Positions 1 through 8,752 of a stretch of 64,000 bases of DNA are shown one piece after another. A program made the translations under genes and the position numbers. Source of the DNA: JADJLQ01 sp031417835 (GTDB taxonomy: Bacteria > Bacteroidota > Bacteroidia > Chitinophagales > Saprospiraceae); contig JANOWJ010000070.1 of NCBI GenBank assembly GCA_031417835.1, forward strand, positions 11,426-75,425. Direction: 5' to 3'. The notes beneath the pieces are model-generated. The model did no database searches, was not told where the DNA came from, and was given only the letters and a program-made list of their open reading frames with translations. The number at the start of each line of letters is the position of its first letter. Within the stretch, counting starts at the first letter, position 1.

Positions 1-121
1 ACCTTATAATTATTAGGCGAAATAGTATTTTTTCTGCTTTATTTAACAAGATGACGGAACCGGAGATCATAATGGGACATACTGCAAAAGAAAAAATCTC
101 GATGGAGATGCGATTGCCTTT

Positions 122-2242
122 TTACTTTTTCAGTGAAAGACTTATTCGTTTTCGGGTGATATCTACTTCCAACACCTTGACCATCACCTGCTGTTGCAAT
201 TTGACGATCGTATGAGGATCGGATACAAACTTATCTGCCAGTTGAGAGATATGGATCATGCCGTCTTGTTTGACTCCGATATCTACAAAACAACCAAACT
301 TCGTGATATTCGTCACGATACCCGGCAAAAGCATACCCGGCTTTAAGTCCTCTGGATGTTTCACATCAGCGAATACAAACGGCTGGATTGAGGCTCGAGG
401 ATCGCGACCGGGTTTGGCTAATTCCTTGAGGATATCGCCGATGGTCAGCAGGCCTGCACTCGTAGTAATAAACTGTTCCGGTCGGATCGAATCTCTGAGT
501 GTTGCATTCGAGATTAAATCTTGTACTGTACAAGCCTGCGCTTGAGCCATGCGCTCTACGATGGGATAACTTTCGGGATGAACGGCACTATTGTCTAGTC
601 GATTGATGGCTGCTGGTATTCTTAAAAAAGCAGCACATTGCTCAAACGATTTTTCACCGAGGCGTGGGACTTTTTTTAATTGTTGACGAGAAGTAAAAGG
701 TCCATGTGAAGTCCTATACTCGATGATGTTTTGAGCTGTTTTATCATTCAGTCCCGATACGTGGGTCAGCAGACTTTTGCTTGCAGTATTTAGATTGACC
801 CCTACCAGATTGACACAATGTGCCACGACGACATCCAGGCTTTGTTGCAGTTTAGCTTGATCTACATCATGCTGATATTGACCTACGCCTATCGATTTGG
901 CATCTATTTTTACCAACTCTGCCAATGGATCTGCCAGTCGTCGCCCAATAGATACTGATCCACGTACAGTGACATCTTTGTCTGGAAATTCCTCGCGTGC
1001 TACAGCAGAAGCAGAATAAATAGACGCCCCATTTTCATTGACCATATAGATATCTACAGGAGACTTCAAGGCTATGCTGCGGATCCAATCTTCGGTCTCT
1101 CTACCTGCGGTACCATTGCCTATCGCTATCGCTTGTATCGCATATTGTTCTATCAAATGCTTAATTTTTAAAGTTGCTTCTTGCCTTTCTTTCTGGGGCT
1201 CGTGAGGAAAGACTACATCATCGGTAATCAATGTACCTTCTTCATTCAGACAGGTGATTTTACAACCCGACCTATACCCGGGATCTATAGCCAAAATTCT
1301 TTTATTACCCAAGGGCGGGGCCAATAAGAGTTGTTTAAGATTTTCAGCAAAGACTTTTATAGCTTCTTCATCGGCTTTGATTTTGGCGAGGTTTTTTATT
1401 TCGGTCTCCATCGAAGGAGCCAATAATCTTTTATACGCATCATGGATAGCGAGACGCAGCAGCTCGCTGCACGCATTATTTCTTTTGATGACGAGGTGCT
1501 CTAATTTTTGAATCGAGAGTCCTTCGTCCGGTGCTATGGATAATTTTAAGTAGCCTTCTGCTTCACCTCTTAATATGGCTAACAATCGATGTGAGGGACA
1601 CCGATGCAACAGTTCTTCATATTTAAAATAATCTTTATAGTGACCACCTTCTGTTTCTTTGCCCTTAGCCACATGGACATAGAGTAGCGCATGTTTTTCA
1701 TATTGAGCGCGCATCGCAGATCTAGCCCGACTATCTTCATTGATGAGATCAGCGATAATATCTCTAGCTCCCTGGAGGGCATCTTCTATCGAGGTGACTT
1801 CTAGGCTTAGGTATCTTTTTGCTTCGAGTGCAGGATTAGATGGAGATTCCTGCATGATCCATAGCGCCAGGGGTTCAAGCCCTTTTTCCCGAGCTAGGCT
1901 GGCTTTGGTTTTTCGTTTGGGTTTAAAGGGTAGATAAAGGTCTTCCAATGTATTGCTATCCCAAGTGGCGCGGATTGATTTTTCCAATTCAGGACTTAGT
2001 TTTCCTTGCCCTTGGATGATCTCCAGGATGGCTAATCTTCGTTTGATGAGTTCTGTATATTTGGTATGTAGCGTTCTGATAGCTTCGATCTGCACTTCAT
2101 CGAGGGATTGAATGATTTCTTTTCGATATCGAGCTATGAAAGGTGTAGTGGCGCCTTCATCGATGAGCTGCATGGTGGCACTCGTCTGATGGGCTTGGAT
2201 GCCAAGCTGCCTGGCTATCAATGGAATGTACTCTGCCTGCAT
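122..2242 (-). CDS. tex: Tex family S1 RNA-binding transcription accessory protein
   Basis: This 706-residue protein has the full Tex architecture. An N-terminal helical Tex domain comes first, then a YqgF/RNase H-like domain around residue 320 (LAIDPGYRSGCK), helix-hairpin-helix repeats around 480-560, and a C-terminal S1 domain (about 635-706, with KFGCFVDIGVKQDGMIHIS). Tex proteins bind nucleic acid and affect transcription and stress tolerance; their exact role is not settled. The length is normal for the family. It is monocistronic, with a Bacteroidota-type promoter box TATCTTTG about 20 nt upstream of the ATG. Nothing is missing. Confidence 0.96.
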   Translation of the reverse strand: MQAEYIPLIARQLGIQAHQTSATMQLIDEGATTPFIARYRKEIIQSLDEVQIEAIRTLHTKYTELIKRRLAILEIIQGQGKLSPELEKSIRATWDSNTLEDLYLPFKPKRKTKASLAREKGLEPLALWIMQESPSNPALEAKRYLSLEVTSIEDALQGARDIIADLINEDSRARSAMRAQYEKHALLYVHVAKGKETEGGHYKDYFKYEELLHRCPSHRLLAILRGEAEGYLKLSIAPDEGLSIQKLEHLVIKRNNACSELLRLAIHDAYKRLLAPSMETEIKNLAKIKADEEAIKVFAENLKQLLLAPPLGNKRILAIDPGYRSGCKITCLNEEGTLITDDVVFPHEPQKERQEATLKIKHLIEQYAIQAIAIGNGTAGRETEDWIRSIALKSPVDIYMVNENGASIYSASAVAREEFPDKDVTVRGSVSIGRRLADPLAELVKIDAKSIGVGQYQHDVDQAKLQQSLDVVVAHCVNLVGVNLNTASKSLLTHVSGLNDKTAQNIIEYRTSHGPFTSRQQLKKVPRLGEKSFEQCAAFLRIPAAINRLDNSAVHPESYPIVERMAQAQACTVQDLISNATLRDSIRPEQFITTSAGLLTIGDILKELAKPGRDPRASIQPFVFADVKHPEDLKPGMLLPGIVTNITKFGCFVDIGVKQDGMIHISQLADKFVSDPHTIVKLQQQVMVKVLEVDITRKRISLSLKK

Positions 2243-2261
2243 TTATCAGACAATATTAGGT

Positions 2262-2269
2262 CAAAGATA
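2262..2269 (-). promoter_or_regulatory. Predicted -7 promoter box of tex
   Basis: TATCTTTG on the minus strand matches the Bacteroidota sigma-A -7 consensus TAnnTTTG. It would start transcription roughly 10-15 nt before the tex ATG. No convincing -33 TTG at the usual spacing was seen. Confidence 0.5.
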
Positions 2270-2298
2270 TTGTACTGAACAGGCAGGAGTAATTTTGA

Positions 2299-2568
2299 TC
2301 ACAAATTATTTTCTGTCGCTTTAACTACTCTGACCGTGACATTTTCAGATACTACGATGATGATCGGTATGGCTACCATCATCAAGGTCTGAGGACCATC
2401 TTCACTTTGAAACTTCATGACCATGCTGATACCGGTGACGACGGCACAGATTAAATATAGACCATACTTGGATACAAAGAACCTGGTTTTATAATAAGCT
2501 CGTACCCAAAGGGGTATCCCTAACAGTAGCACATTGATCGTTTGTAATATCCAGAACAATACATTCAT
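2299..2568 (-). CDS. Small hypothetical membrane protein
   Basis: This 89-residue protein is mostly hydrophobic. About three membrane segments can be seen, at roughly residues 4-22, 36-53 and 62-78, with a short charged tail. I do not recognise a family. It lies upstream of tex in the same direction with a 56-nt gap, so it may share transcripts with tex. It is probably an inner-membrane protein of unknown role; the coding call rests on the coherent hydrophobic pattern and the ATG start. Confidence 0.55.
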   Translation of the reverse strand: MNVLFWILQTINVLLLGIPLWVRAYYKTRFFVSKYGLYLICAVVTGISMVMKFQSEDGPQTLMMVAIPIIIVVSENVTVRVVKATENNL

Positions 2569-2586
2569 TTGACTTTGACTCTTTGG

Positions 2587-2838
2587 TTATTTGTTATGCA
2601 AACATGCGGGTATTGCAGAGTACCGCATAAAAAATAACCCTAACGGAGAGAAAAATCGGCCCAATGAATCAAAATATAGGATGAAGTCTAAATTGGCTGG
2701 ATTAAATTCTTCAGTTAAGGCTTTAAACTCAAATGGAATAATTAAATAAATTCGCAATCGGTTGATTATTAATATATTACATCCACAACCACTAATTTCT
2801 AAAAGCCATTCTTCTGGTTTAAGTAGCTTACAAACCAC
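2587..2838 (-). CDS. Small hypothetical protein
   Basis: This is an 83-codon reading frame with plausible globular composition: hydrophobic and charged residues alternate, with a CGC motif at about residue 18. No family is recognised. It ends 18 nt before the small membrane protein gene downstream. It could be a real short gene or the decayed end of a longer one. The AT-rich stretch on its 5' side (2839-3059) shows a duplicated AAATGTTTGATTT motif and no other gene. Confidence 0.35.
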   Translation of the reverse strand: MVCKLLKPEEWLLEISGCGCNILIINRLRIYLIIPFEFKALTEEFNPANLDFILYFDSLGRFFSPLGLFFMRYSAIPACLHNK

Positions 2839-3059
2839 CCAAATTTATAAGTTACTAATAATCAACCACTTAAAAATAAAAATGTTTGATTTAAAAGGCA
2901 TTTTTAGTTAACAAATGTTTGATTTGATAGGTTGTTTGAAGTCGCGATTATGACTATTTTAATGTCGCAGCTGTCAGATCTGCCAATCTGCATATTTGAC
3001 TTCGGATTCAATATTAGTTGACAACTACCCTTTTCCTTCCTTATTCCCGCCACCCACCC

Positions 3060-3067
3060 TATCTTTG
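3060..3067 (+). promoter_or_regulatory. Predicted -7 promoter box of ileS; decides the start codon
   Basis: TATCTTTG matches TAnnTTTG and ends 9 nt before the ATG at 3077. This places the transcript start almost on the start codon. It argues that the in-frame ATG further upstream (2996) is not used. Confidence 0.55.
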
Positions 3068-3076
3068 CGCCCTCTT

Positions 3077-6000
3077 ATGCCATATATCGAATACAAGTCC
3101 CTGAACCTCCCCGAGATAGACCTCGAAATCCGTACGTTTTGGGAACAAAATGACATCTTCAATAAAAGCATCGCCGAGCGGGCCGGTGGCAAGCCCTTTG
3201 TGTTTTACGAAGGTCCTCCATCAGCCAATGGTATGCCAGGCATCCATCACGTGATGGCCCGGGCGATCAAGGATCTGTTCTGTCGGTACCACACGATGAA
3301 AGGCGAATTGGTAGAGCGCAAAGGCGGTTGGGATACTCATGGTTTGCCCATAGAGTTGAGTGTCGAAAAAGAACTCGGTATCACAAAAGAAGACATTGGT
3401 AAAAAAATCTCAATAGATGATTATAATCATGCGTGTCGCAAGACCGTACTACGATACAAAGATCAATGGGACGAACTCACACGCCGCATCGGGTATTGGG
3501 TAGATCTTGATCATCCGTACATCACGTATGAAAATGATTACATCGAGTCCGTCTGGAATTTGTTGAAGATCTTGTACGATAAAGGATTAATGTACAAAGG
3601 GTATACGATACAGCCGTATTCTCCGGCGGCAGGTACAGGACTGAGTTCACATGAGCTCAATATGCCAGGTACATATAAAGAAGTGACCGATACTACTGTA
3701 GTTGCTTTGTTTGAAGTGATTCAAAATGATCAATCCAACTATTTATTTGAATCTGCATCGGAAGATGTACGCATAGCTGCCTGGACCACTACACCCTGGA
3801 CCTTGCCTTCCAATACGGCATTGACTGTAGGTAAAAATATAGATTACATCAAAGTCAAGACGACCAATCCATATACAGACAAACCCATGTCTGTGGTATT
3901 AGCCTCAGTATTAGCTCCTCATTGGGTGGGTGGAAAACATAAAGCACCTATTCTGGATCAATCTGAATCTTTTAAAGGATCAAAACTAGAAGGTATACGC
4001 TATCATCAGTTATTGCCGTATGGGTCGCCAACCGATGGCGATGCGTTCAAGGTATTGCTAGGTGATTTTGTCACTACCGAAGATGGTACAGGAGTGGTAC
4101 ACACTGCGCCGTCATTTGGCGCGGATGATATGCGAGTAGCTCGCGCCAATGGTATTGGATCACTCACCTTGGTAGATAAGCAGGGGAAGTTTACAGAGCA
4201 AGTCGGAGAATTTTCAGGTCGATATGTCAAAGATTATAAGGATGATCCTGAATATAAAAATGTAGATGTAGATATTGTCGTCAAACTCAAACAGGAGAAT
4301 AAAGCGTTGAATGTGCAAAAGTATGTGCACAACTATCCACACTGCTGGCGCACGGATAAGCCTGTACTCTATTATCCCCTCGATAGTTGGTTTATCAAAT
4401 CTACTGCGGCTAAACAACGTATGGTGGAATTAAACAAAACCATCAATTGGAAACCTGAGAGTACTGGTACCGGACGATTTGGCAATTGGTTAGAGAATCT
4501 GCAGGATTGGAATCTGTCGCGGAGTCGATACTGGGGAATAGGATTGCCTATCTGGAGAAGTGAAAATCAAATCGAAGAACTATGTATTGGTTCATTGGAT
4601 CAACTGCAAAATGAAATCAATAAGGCAAATGCAGCATTTGGATTGAATCAATCTATTCCTTCTGATCTGCATCGACCCTATATTGACGAAATCATATTAG
4701 TCTCACCGACAGGCGAGCGTATGACGCGGGAGCTCGATCTCATTGATGTATGGTTTGACTCTGGCTCTATGCCGTATGCACAGTGGCATTACCCTTTTGA
4801 AAATCAGGACAAGTTTAAAGTCAATTTTCCGGCAGATTATATTGCAGAAGGAGTGGATCAGACGCGAGGTTGGTTTTTTACCCTGCACGCTATTGCCGTG
4901 ATGTGTTTTGATTCTGTAGCCTATAAGAATGTAGTATCCAATGGCCTGGTCCTGGATAAAAATGGCCAGAAAATGTCTAAACGCCTGGGCAATGGTATAG
5001 ATCCATTTGATACGCTGGATCGACATGGTGCTGATGCAGCCCGATGGTATATGCTCTCCAATGCCAATCCCTGGGAAAACCTAAAGTTTGACATGGATGG
5101 ACTCGAAGAGTCAAAGCGACGATTTTTTGGTACACTATACAATACGTATTCATTCTTTTCCTTGTATGCCAATGTAGATGGCTTTTATCATAAAGAGGCA
5201 GCCATACCGGTGACGCAACGACCAGAGATCGATCAATGGATCTTATCTACGTTACACACCATGATTGCCGCAGTAGATAAAGCATATGCAGAATATGAAC
5301 CCACGGTAGCGGCACGATTGATCGATAGTTTTGTAGATGAAAAACTAAGCAACTGGTATGTGCGCTTATGTCGGCGCAGATTTTGGAAGCCATCGTTGAA
5401 TACAGACGGTACGCACACCTCGGATAAGATAGCCGCTTACCAGACGCTGTATGAATGTCTGACTACGATCACCAAACTCATGGCGCCGATAGCCCCATTT
5501 TTTGCGGACTGGTTATACCGGAATCTGAATACAACTACTCAACTGGAAGCGGCAGAATCCGTGCATCTTGTTTTGTTTCCATCGAGCGAAATCGCCAATA
5601 TTAATATCGCCCTGGAAGAACGAATGGATTATGCTCAACGTATAAGTTCACTGGTACTATCGTTGCGGAAACGAGAAAAATTGCGCGTGCGTCAGCCGTT
5701 GAGTAGGATTCTGCTACCGGTTTTGGATGAAGGGTTTATAGCTCAGATCGATAAAGTGAAAGATCTGATCCTGTCAGAAGTCAATGTCAAAAACCTTGAG
5801 TACATCACCGACACCAGTGGCTTGATCAATAAAAAAATCAAAGCAAATTTTAAGACCCTCGGCAAACGACTCGGCAAGGACATGAAAGCTGCGGCAGAAA
5901 TGATCAATGCAATGGATCAGGATGCTATCCGATCTTTAGAAAAAAACAATGTTTACACTCTTGAGATTGTCGAAAACAATTATCCCATCACACTGGAAGA

Positions 6001-6358
6001 TGTAGAAATCAGCAGTGAAGATTTGCCAGGATGGTTTGTAGCCAACGATGGTTCTTTGACTGTAGCACTGGATACCACATTAGATGATGCGCTTATAGCT
6101 GAAGGTATAGCGCGCGAAATCGTCAATCGAGTACAGAATATCAGGAAGTCCAGTGCGCTGCAAGTGACTGATCGCATCCATTTGTATCTGGAACAAACGG
6201 ATACTATACTACCGGCCCTCAATTTATTTTCTGACTACATCAAGAATGAAGTCTTGGCTGATGATATTCATTTGAAACCTATGAATACCGGATCGATGGA
6301 GAAGATGGAATTGGTAGAAGGAGTGGAGGTAGGGATCGGAGTGGCGAAGGTGTTGTAG
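3077..6358 (+). CDS. ileS: Isoleucyl-tRNA synthetase (IleRS2 type)
   Basis: Class I synthetase of 1093 residues that charges tRNA-Ile with isoleucine. The start region (EGPPSANGMPGIHH) carries the first signature motif. At residues 55-58 it reads GIHH rather than the canonical HxGH. The second signature is KMSKR near residue 632, typical of the long eukaryote-like IleRS2 class, whereas IleRS1 has KMSKS. The CP1 editing domain is present, with TTPWTLPSNTALTV near 240. The frame is open from 2996, but the promoter box at 3060-3067 and the conserved N-terminus favour ATG 3077. A hairpin-forming repeat overlaps the stop codon. Confidence 0.97.
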   Translation: MPYIEYKSLNLPEIDLEIRTFWEQNDIFNKSIAERAGGKPFVFYEGPPSANGMPGIHHVMARAIKDLFCRYHTMKGELVERKGGWDTHGLPIELSVEKELGITKEDIGKKISIDDYNHACRKTVLRYKDQWDELTRRIGYWVDLDHPYITYENDYIESVWNLLKILYDKGLMYKGYTIQPYSPAAGTGLSSHELNMPGTYKEVTDTTVVALFEVIQNDQSNYLFESASEDVRIAAWTTTPWTLPSNTALTVGKNIDYIKVKTTNPYTDKPMSVVLASVLAPHWVGGKHKAPILDQSESFKGSKLEGIRYHQLLPYGSPTDGDAFKVLLGDFVTTEDGTGVVHTAPSFGADDMRVARANGIGSLTLVDKQGKFTEQVGEFSGRYVKDYKDDPEYKNVDVDIVVKLKQENKALNVQKYVHNYPHCWRTDKPVLYYPLDSWFIKSTAAKQRMVELNKTINWKPESTGTGRFGNWLENLQDWNLSRSRYWGIGLPIWRSENQIEELCIGSLDQLQNEINKANAAFGLNQSIPSDLHRPYIDEIILVSPTGERMTRELDLIDVWFDSGSMPYAQWHYPFENQDKFKVNFPADYIAEGVDQTRGWFFTLHAIAVMCFDSVAYKNVVSNGLVLDKNGQKMSKRLGNGIDPFDTLDRHGADAARWYMLSNANPWENLKFDMDGLEESKRRFFGTLYNTYSFFSLYANVDGFYHKEAAIPVTQRPEIDQWILSTLHTMIAAVDKAYAEYEPTVAARLIDSFVDEKLSNWYVRLCRRRFWKPSLNTDGTHTSDKIAAYQTLYECLTTITKLMAPIAPFFADWLYRNLNTTTQLEAAESVHLVLFPSSEIANINIALEERMDYAQRISSLVLSLRKREKLRVRQPLSRILLPVLDEGFIAQIDKVKDLILSEVNVKNLEYITDTSGLINKKIKANFKTLGKRLGKDMKAAAEMINAMDQDAIRSLEKNNVYTLEIVENNYPITLEDVEISSEDLPGWFVANDGSLTVALDTTLDDALIAEGIAREIVNRVQNIRKSSALQVTDRIHLYLEQTDTILPALNLFSDYIKNEVLADDIHLKPMNTGSMEKMELVEGVEVGIGVAKVL

Positions 6359-6448
6359 CGGCGATCTTAGTCGTTGGAATAAAAGGGCGTAAACGGAATA
6401 TTATATTATTCGATCCCGATGGGATCGCCAGCGACTGAAGTCGCCGCT
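6357..6448. repeat. Palindromic intergenic repeat, copy 1
   Basis: A left arm (6357-6377, starting AGCGGCGATCTTAGTCG) and a right arm (6428-6448, CCAGCGACTGAAGTCGCCGCT) are inverted repeats with 17 of 21 positions complementary. An inner palindrome, CGATCCCGATGGGATCG, lies just before the right arm. A second copy lies at about 7197-7284, sharing the inner core, the right arm and the following CAGTAAATC. It begins at the ileS stop codon, so it could also act as a transcription terminator. It looks like a REP-type element. Confidence 0.75.
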
Positions 6449-6527
6449 ACAGTAAATCGTACAATTTATTCCAACCAACATATTGCCTTACTATTATAGG
6501 TCATTGCTTTTTGAATCTCAGATTAGA

Positions 6528-6800
6528 TCAATCTGAATAATGATTTCTACATTCTACAATGTGGACCCCATCACTAGTGATGAAATAGACTAATCTGTGC
6601 TCATCATTAATTCTACGACTCCAACATCCTTTTAAATTACCTCTGAGCGCCTCTGGTTTTCCCAAACCAGTGAATGGATGTTTTAAACAATCAATTATTA
6701 ATGATTCAATTTTGTCAAATAATTTAGGGTTATTTCTCATCCAAATACAAAAATTTGAAAATGCTACATCGGAAAAAATTACCTGGTCAAGATTGCTCAT
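6528..6800 (-). CDS. yoeB: Txe/YoeB family toxin, mRNA-cleaving RNase
   Basis: A 90-residue type II toxin. YoeB toxins are RelE-fold RNases that cut mRNA in the ribosomal A site. The expected active-site residues are present: Glu50, Arg69 (in RRINDEHRLVY), His87 and Tyr88 (RNHY). Its start overlaps the end of the upstream yefM gene by 4 nt (ATGA), giving the standard antitoxin-first, coupled order. Length and motifs look intact, so it should be active. The module sits between two copies of a palindromic repeat. Confidence 0.93.
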   Translation of the reverse strand: MSNLDQVIFSDVAFSNFCIWMRNNPKLFDKIESLIIDCLKHPFTGLGKPEALRGNLKGCWSRRINDEHRLVYFITSDGVHIVECRNHYSD

Positions 6801-7066
6801 TTAGCTCGAGACTTAAATGATTCAGGACCCAATATCTTTTTAGATTTAAGTTTCATTTTGCTAAAAATGGTAGCCAGGTGTACCCCGTATTCACTATTGC
6901 TGTTTAAAAAAACTGTTTCATCCAAATCTTTATATTTTTTTAAAGGCAATAAAACTACACTGTCATCAGCATTTCGATTGATGATAATTGGTTCTTCATT
7001 TGAAATACAATCATCCATGTAGGATTTAAGGTTAGATCTGAATTTCGAATAACTTGTTATTTGCAT
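6797..7066 (-). CDS. yefM: YefM/Phd family antitoxin
   Basis: An 89-residue antitoxin. The N-terminal half (MQITSYSKFRSNLKSYMDD, then a short hydrophobic strand SVVLLPLKKYKDL) is the DNA-binding Phd/YefM fold. The C-terminal half is the flexible toxin-binding tail. It neutralises YoeB and, with it, represses the operon. The gene is preceded by a compact promoter/operator whose sequence fits YefM (see 7067-7084). It overlaps yoeB by 4 nt. Confidence 0.9.
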   Translation of the reverse strand: MQITSYSKFRSNLKSYMDDCISNEEPIIINRNADDSVVLLPLKKYKDLDETVFLNSNSEYGVHLATIFSKMKLKSKKILGPESFKSRAK

Positions 7067-7084
7067 TGTACAAAATTAAGTACA
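7067..7084 (-). promoter_or_regulatory. YefM-YoeB operator overlapping a near-leaderless promoter
   Basis: Directly upstream of the yefM ATG lie TGTACA (7067-7072) and AGTACA (7079-7084), 12 bp apart. TGTACA is the known core of YefM operators in E. coli. On the minus strand the spacer also reads TAATTTTG (7071-7078), a match to the Bacteroidota -7 box TAnnTTTG. Repressor bound here would cover the promoter. The leader would be about 4 nt. Confidence 0.65.
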
Positions 7085-7196
7085 ATAGTTCGGTTTATTT
7101 TCTTTATTTACGCACTGCTTCAATTGAAAAGCCAATGTTAAAAATCTATTCTAAAAGAAGCAAAAACGATTCATTGGATCATGAACACTAGAAAGT

Positions 7197-7284
7197 GGGG
7201 TCGACTTCAGTCGCACTGGAATATTATGGCATGAATGAAAAAAGCGATCCCTATGGGCTCGCCAGCGCCTGAAGTCGTCGCAAC
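7197..7284. repeat. Palindromic intergenic repeat, copy 2
   Basis: Second copy of the element at 6357-6448. The left arm is GTCGACTTCAGTCGCACTGG and the right arm is CCAGCGCCTGAAGTCGTCGC. The inner core GCGATCCCTATGGG differs slightly from copy 1. The flank CAGTAAATC is shared with copy 1. The non-coding stretch 7085-7479 holds only this repeat and the presumed promoter region of the next gene. Confidence 0.7.
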
Positions 7285-7479
7285 AGTAAATCATGGATTT
7301 TACAATTCTCGCATTCATCTTATACTTCAATGTGTCGTTTCTTATATAAATTCAGGAAGTCCATTGATCTACAAGTGACGGTTTTGACAGTGATATCACC
7401 TGTTTGACTACATGAATTTGAAGCACAGACGCAAAACGGACCGGAGTTCATCACCGGTTTATTTATTTACATTCGTAGT

Positions 7480-8414
7480 ATGAAGTCTTTCAGATTGTTT
7501 TTAATGGTATCCGTGTATCTCCTTGTATTAAGTTGTGATTCTTCTTCGCACAAAAAACAAGAAGAAATAATTTTTCCTGCAAATCTCGTCCAATTCAAAG
7601 CCCATTCAAACAATCCTCTTTTCAAGGGTACAGGGTTATCTGCAGACTGGGATGAAAACATCCGTGAGCGGGGCTTTATCCTTTACGAAGACAGCTCCTA
7701 TCATCTATGGTATACGGGATATAAAGATGGGGATGATCAAATGATGACTCTTGGCTACGCTACTTCGCAGGATGGGATGATGTGGTCCAGATATGCTGAA
7801 AATCCGATCTATGACTCTTTATGGACCGAGGATATGATGGTGATCAAAGTCGGAGACACCTACCATATGTTTGCAGAAGGTAAAAATGATATCGCTCATC
7901 GACTAACATCACTGGATCGAGTCCATTGGCAAGATCAGGGTCCGCTGGATATAAGATACGCGGATGGACTACCGCTGAGCCAAGGACCATATGGCACTCC
8001 GACGGTATATATCCAGAATGACATTTGGTATCTGTATTATGAGCGCAATGATGAAGCGATCTGGCTGGCGACCAGTAAGGATCTAAAGGTATGGACCAAT
8101 CTCCAAGATGAACCCGTGCTCAAAAAAGGTCCGGAACCATATGATCGATATGGGGTAGCGATGAATCAAGTGATCAAATATCAGGATAAATACTATGGGT
8201 ATTATCATGGCACACTCCTGTGAAAAACTGGAGTGATTGGAATACCAATGTGGCCGTATCGGATGATCTTATCCATTGGACGAAGTATACGAGTAATCCG
8301 ATCCTTGTAGAAAACAAGTCAAGTGGCATCATGGTCCATGATGGCGTGCAGTATAGACTCTATACGATGCATCCAGAGATCTGTGTTCACTTCCCGGTGG
8401 AGGGGAGTAAGTAA
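7480..8414 (+). pseudogene. Beta-propeller glycosidase-like lipoprotein, frameshifted
   Basis: The reading frame starts with a lipoprotein signal (MKSFRLFLMVSVYLLVLSC) and continues as a five-bladed propeller of the GH43/GH32/GH130 type. It shows the repeated blade pattern (YHLWYTGYKDGDD, YHMFAEG, WYLYYERND, DLIHWTKY). Such proteins act on glycans outside the inner membrane. The frame breaks after HGT near 8215 and resumes in another frame at PVKNWSDWNTNVAVSDDL. One extra C in the CC at 8217-8218 would restore one frame of about 312 codons. This is either a true mutation or a sequencing indel. Substrate is unknown. Confidence 0.7.
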
Positions 8415-8430
8415 TTTGAAGCTGCAGAGC

Positions 8431-8477
8431 GGAAGTCAAATATGTGGGTTAGCCTTGTGTTTAGCTTTTTGACTTCC
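8431..8477. repeat. Diverged REP-like hairpin unit
   Basis: GGAAGTCAAA is followed 37 nt later by its partner ending TTTTTGACTTCC. These are the same arms as the tandem units at 8575-8745 but with a different loop, so this looks like an older copy. A second inverted repeat (CTCAAGAA at 8524, TTCTTGAG ending at 8556) lies between this unit and the tandem array. Confidence 0.6.
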
Positions 8478-8574
8478 TCGTAAAGCAAAGCACAATAGCA
8501 CATAAGTTAAAGATGTTGGTCAGCTCAAGAATTTTAGGATATTTAAATTTCTTGAGTGACATCAGAGAAATCAA

Positions 8575-8745
8575 GGAAGTCAAGAGCTACAGCACGTGCT
8601 ACTCCATAAACTTGAGACCGCTTGGCTGCAAGGAAGTCAAGAGCTACGGCACGTGATACTCCATAAACTTGAGACCGCTAGGCTGCAAGGAAGTCAAGAG
8701 CTATAGCACGTGCTTCACACAAACTTGACTTCCGCTTGGCTGCCG
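8575..8745. repeat. REP/BIME-like tandem array, downstream of the RAYT gene
   Basis: Three direct repeats start at 8575, 8632 and 8689, so the period is 57 bp. Each unit begins GGAAGTCAAGAGCTA, has an inner palindrome AGCACGTGCT, and ends CTTGACTTCC (unit 3) or a mutated CTTGAGACC (units 1-2), followed by a GCTTGGCTGC spacer. Each unit can fold into a long hairpin. The same unit occurs on the other side of the transposase gene. Confidence 0.85.
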
Positions 8746-8752
8746 GGACCGA

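Noticed and set aside
1..121. Possible end of a gene before tex
   Set aside because: No reading frame with a recognisable protein end could be supported in so short a stretch.
2996..3076. 27-codon N-terminal extension of IleRS
   Set aside because: It overlaps the promoter box, is proline-rich and not conserved in the family; ATG 3077 gives the standard N-terminus.
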